Assembly: GCA_050998805.1 (NCBI GenBank)
Contig: JBPCPV010000022.1
Coordinates: 27,197-91,196, forward strand
DNA: 64,000 nucleotides
Origin: JAICKM01 sp050998805
Lineage (GTDB): Bacteria; Chloroflexota; Chloroflexia; QHBQ01; JAICKM01
Reading direction: 5' to 3'
The notes beneath the pieces are model-generated. The model ran no database searches and was not told where the DNA came from. It was given only the letters and a program-made list of their open reading frames with translations. Below are positions 61,936 to 64,000 of the stretch, piece by piece. The first letter of the stretch is position 1, and every line of letters begins with the position of its first letter. Made by a program: the position numbers and the translations under genes.

Positions 61936-62829
61936 TCAAAACGATCCCGCCCTTCGGCGTTGCTGGGCGCGGGCCAGGAGCGCACGGAGTCGCGCCGCAT
62001 CCTCTTCCAAGACAGCTTCGGTGAGGGCGGCGAGTGCCCGGTCGAGGCGACGGAGGTGAGCCAGGATCTCTGAGCGGTTGGTGAGCAGGATGTCCACCCA
62101 CATGTCGAGGTCGCCGACCGCGATGCGGGTAGTGTCGCGGAAGCCGCCCGCCGCGAGCTGCCACAGCGCGTCATCCGCGCCTCCCGCGGCCACCTGCTCG
62201 GCGGCGGCTACCAGCGCGATCGCTGCCGCGTAGGGGATATGGCTGACCGCAGCCGTGATCCGGTCGTGAGTGGGGGCATCCATGACGATTGGCCGCGCGC
62301 CCACGGCACGCGCGAGGTCGCAGGCACGAGCCAGGGCCTCCAGCGGGCGGTCGGGCACCGGGCAGAACACAAAGGCCGCGCCCTGGAAAAGGCCCGGATC
62401 GGCAGCAGCCAGGCCCGCATCTTCTTTGCCGCACATCGGGTGGCTGCCGACCACTAGTATGTCCGGCGGCAGTTCCGCCATTGCGTTAACGATGGCGTTT
62501 TTGGTGCTGCCGAGGTCGGTGAGGAGCACGCGCGGGCGCAGGAGAGGTGCGACACGCGGCAGCAGCGCCAAGATCGTGCGCGGCGGAGTCGCCAGGACCA
62601 CGGCATCGGCCGTTGCGAGGCGCGCGAGGTCGGTAGTCGCTTCGTCCACCCAGAGGACGGCTTGTGGAAGGGCAGCCTCGCGGCGAACGATACCGACGAC
62701 GCGCCGGCAGAGGCGCGGGCTGTTCCCCATGCCCCGCAGCGCCCCCGCCAGCGACCCGCCCATCAAGCCCAACCCTACTACGGCTATCTCGGCCTCGGCT
62801 AGCCAGTCTGGGAGCGCCGGGTCAGACAT
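61936..62829 (-). CDS. tyrA: Prephenate dehydrogenase
   Basis: A 297-residue NAD-dependent dehydrogenase. VVGLGLMGGSLAGALR (17-32) is the Rossmann loop; TDLGSTKNAI and VGSHPMCGKEDAG contain the catalytic His of the family. The enzyme converts prephenate to 4-hydroxyphenylpyruvate in tyrosine synthesis. No ACT or chorismate mutase domain is fused; instead an AroH gene overlaps it by 8 bases, a sensible pairing since AroH makes prephenate. Confidence 0.9.
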   Translation of the reverse strand: MSDPALPDWLAEAEIAVVGLGLMGGSLAGALRGMGNSPRLCRRVVGIVRREAALPQAVLWVDEATTDLARLATADAVVLATPPRTILALLPRVAPLLRPRVLLTDLGSTKNAIVNAMAELPPDILVVGSHPMCGKEDAGLAAADPGLFQGAAFVFCPVPDRPLEALARACDLARAVGARPIVMDAPTHDRITAAVSHIPYAAAIALVAAAEQVAAGGADDALWQLAAGGFRDTTRIAVGDLDMWVDILLTNRSEILAHLRRLDRALAALTEAVLEEDAARLRALLARAQQRRRAGSF

Positions 62830-63271
62830 CGCCCTGCCCGTCGGCGTCCGGTGGGCTGCCCGCGAGGTGGCTGGGGGGATCCTGCGCCCGCATCACATCG
62901 GCACCGCGCAGGTAAACATGCACGATCTCGTCCTGGCGGCGGGCGGTGTTCCAGTGCAAGAGCACCCGGATGCAGAGGCCGGGAGCGCCCGGCTGATCGA
63001 TCTCGGTCGCACCGAGTAGGGGTACATCAACCCAGCCCAACTGCCGTGCGGCGCGGGCGGGGAATGCCGACCGGAGGTCGGGAGTGGTCGTGAAAAAGAC
63101 GCTGGCAATATCCGCCGTGTCTATCCCGTTTGCCTCGGCAATCGCGGCCAGCAGTTCGCGCGTCGCATCCCAGATGGCCGGCGGAGTATCTTCGGGCACA
63201 AAGATGGCACCACGGATGCCCCGGCAGCGCACGGAGCCTGTCGGAAGGGACGAGAAGGGTTCGGAGGCCAT
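62822..63271 (-). CDS. aroH: Chorismate mutase, AroH type
   Basis: A 149-residue AroH-class mutase: VRCRGIRGAIFV near the start, ATRELLAAIAEANGI, SVFFTTTPDL..FPARAAR and LLGATEIDQPGAPGLCIRVL, including the Arg and Glu residues of the Bacillus-type active site. The C-terminus is longer than usual by about 20 residues. I choose the ATG at 63271, 7 bases after GGAG; an ATG at 63277 is possible. It lies 23 bases downstream of the rRNA terminator and is coupled to tyrA. Confidence 0.88.
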   Translation of the reverse strand: MASEPFSSLPTGSVRCRGIRGAIFVPEDTPPAIWDATRELLAAIAEANGIDTADIASVFFTTTPDLRSAFPARAARQLGWVDVPLLGATEIDQPGAPGLCIRVLLHWNTARRQDEIVHVYLRGADVMRAQDPPSHLAGSPPDADGQGDV

Positions 63272-63293
63272 AGACATGCTCCATTTTGGGTAT

Positions 63294-63324
63294 AAAAAAG
63301 AGAGACCCGCAACGGCCTGGTCTC
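63294..63324 (-). terminator. Rho-independent terminator of the rRNA operon
   Basis: On the minus strand GAGACC (63324-63319) and GGTCTC (63307-63302) pair across 11 bases and are followed by CTTTTTT. The stem overlaps the 3' end of 5S, so terminator and 5S share sequence. Confidence 0.7.
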
Positions 63325-63418
63325 CCACCCCCTTGAGGAGGCAGTACCCTCGGCGCTACAGCGTTTCACTTCCAGGTTCGGGATGGGGCTGGGTGGGTCC
63401 ACTGCGCTCTTGCCACGG
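63307..63418 (-). rRNA. rrf: 5S ribosomal RNA
   Basis: The minus strand has the conserved CCATCCCGAACCTGGAAGTG loop and GCGCCGAGGGTACTG; the ends CCGTGGC and GTTGCGG pair as helix I with G-U pairs. About 112 nucleotides; ends are approximate to a few bases. Confidence 0.9.
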
Positions 63419-63436
63419 ATCTCTTCTTTACGAGGT

Positions 63437-63485
63437 TAAGAAGCCGTCAGCTATCAGCAATCAGCACTTCTCGCGCTGACTGCTG
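63437..63485. repeat. Heptamer repeat in the 23S-5S spacer
   Basis: GCCGTCAGCTATCAGCAATC units of the heptamer type occupy the transcribed spacer between 5S (ending 63418) and the 23S 3' end (about 63610). Confidence 0.7.
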
Positions 63486-63609
63486 CCGCTTCGACGGCTC
63501 GCATACGTTTCGTTGACATCGTTCCAACAATCGCACCGGCTCTGCCGCTTCACTGGCTTCTCCCGCCCGTCGCACCTGCAACAGGCCGAAGCCCTCAATC
63601 TGAAAAACG

Positions 63610-64000
<391 letters not shown>

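Overview
The window is high-GC, densely packed bacterial DNA. It most resembles Chloroflexota: an S-layer protein built from DVWAVG propeller repeats, Thr/Ala/Pro-rich lipoprotein linkers, an XPB-Bax1 type repair pair, many heptanucleotide repeat clusters between genes, and sigma70-like promoters of the form TTGNNN-N17-TATAAT. Phylum placement is inference; the partial 23S rRNA at the right edge would settle it.

Left part (1-17 kb): a truncated polytopic GT-C-like membrane protein, a phospholipase D-like protein, a DUF366 protein and a 1027-residue S-layer propeller protein, all on the minus strand. A plus-strand run follows: HAD phosphatase, RidA, methyltransferase, an unknown membrane protein, O-antigen ligase-like and a DinB/ClbS-like protein. 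Next come an 18-residue lysine-rich peptide gene, a vWA / zinc-ribbon-FHA pair, tRNA-Arg(CCG) and an M16 peptidase.

17.0-20.8 kb is an AT-richer island with a small membrane protein, a putative HTH plus PD-(D/E)XK nuclease and an overlapping zinc-ribbon DNA methyltransferase: a candidate compact restriction-modification or defence module. A molybdopterin oxidoreductase, an APH-fold kinase and a membrane-anchored CHAT protease follow.

27.4-31.1 kb is a minus-strand repair operon: a Pol X-like HhH protein, an XPB-like helicase and a DUF790/Bax1-like gene broken by an in-frame TAG. It is preceded by a perfect TTGACA-N17-TATAAT promoter with a GAAC-N4-GTTC LexA-type box on the start site. Yip1, PAP2 and D-Ala-D-Ala carboxypeptidase genes follow.

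34.7-59.6 kb is a large carbohydrate locus. Two exported DUF4185 (GH183-type) proteins, two cytoplasmic GH172 (DUF2961) enzymes, a GH116 enzyme, a DUF6259 protein, a fucose/D-arabinose-isomerase-like enzyme and an FGGY kinase sit with a sugar ABC importer, an ABC-2 exporter and a LacI regulator with its operators. GH183 + GH172 + GH116 is the enzyme set recalled for mycobacterial D-arabinan breakdown, so I propose a D-arabinan (arabinogalactan/lipoarabinomannan) utilisation system: endo-cleavage outside, import, exo-cleavage inside, then D-arabinose to D-ribulose to D-ribulose-5-phosphate.

The right end holds an unusual zinc-ribbon/subtilisin/glycogen-binding protein with a leaderless-looking promoter, a long inverted repeat, tyrA and aroH, and the 3' end of an rRNA operon (5S and partial 23S) on the minus strand.
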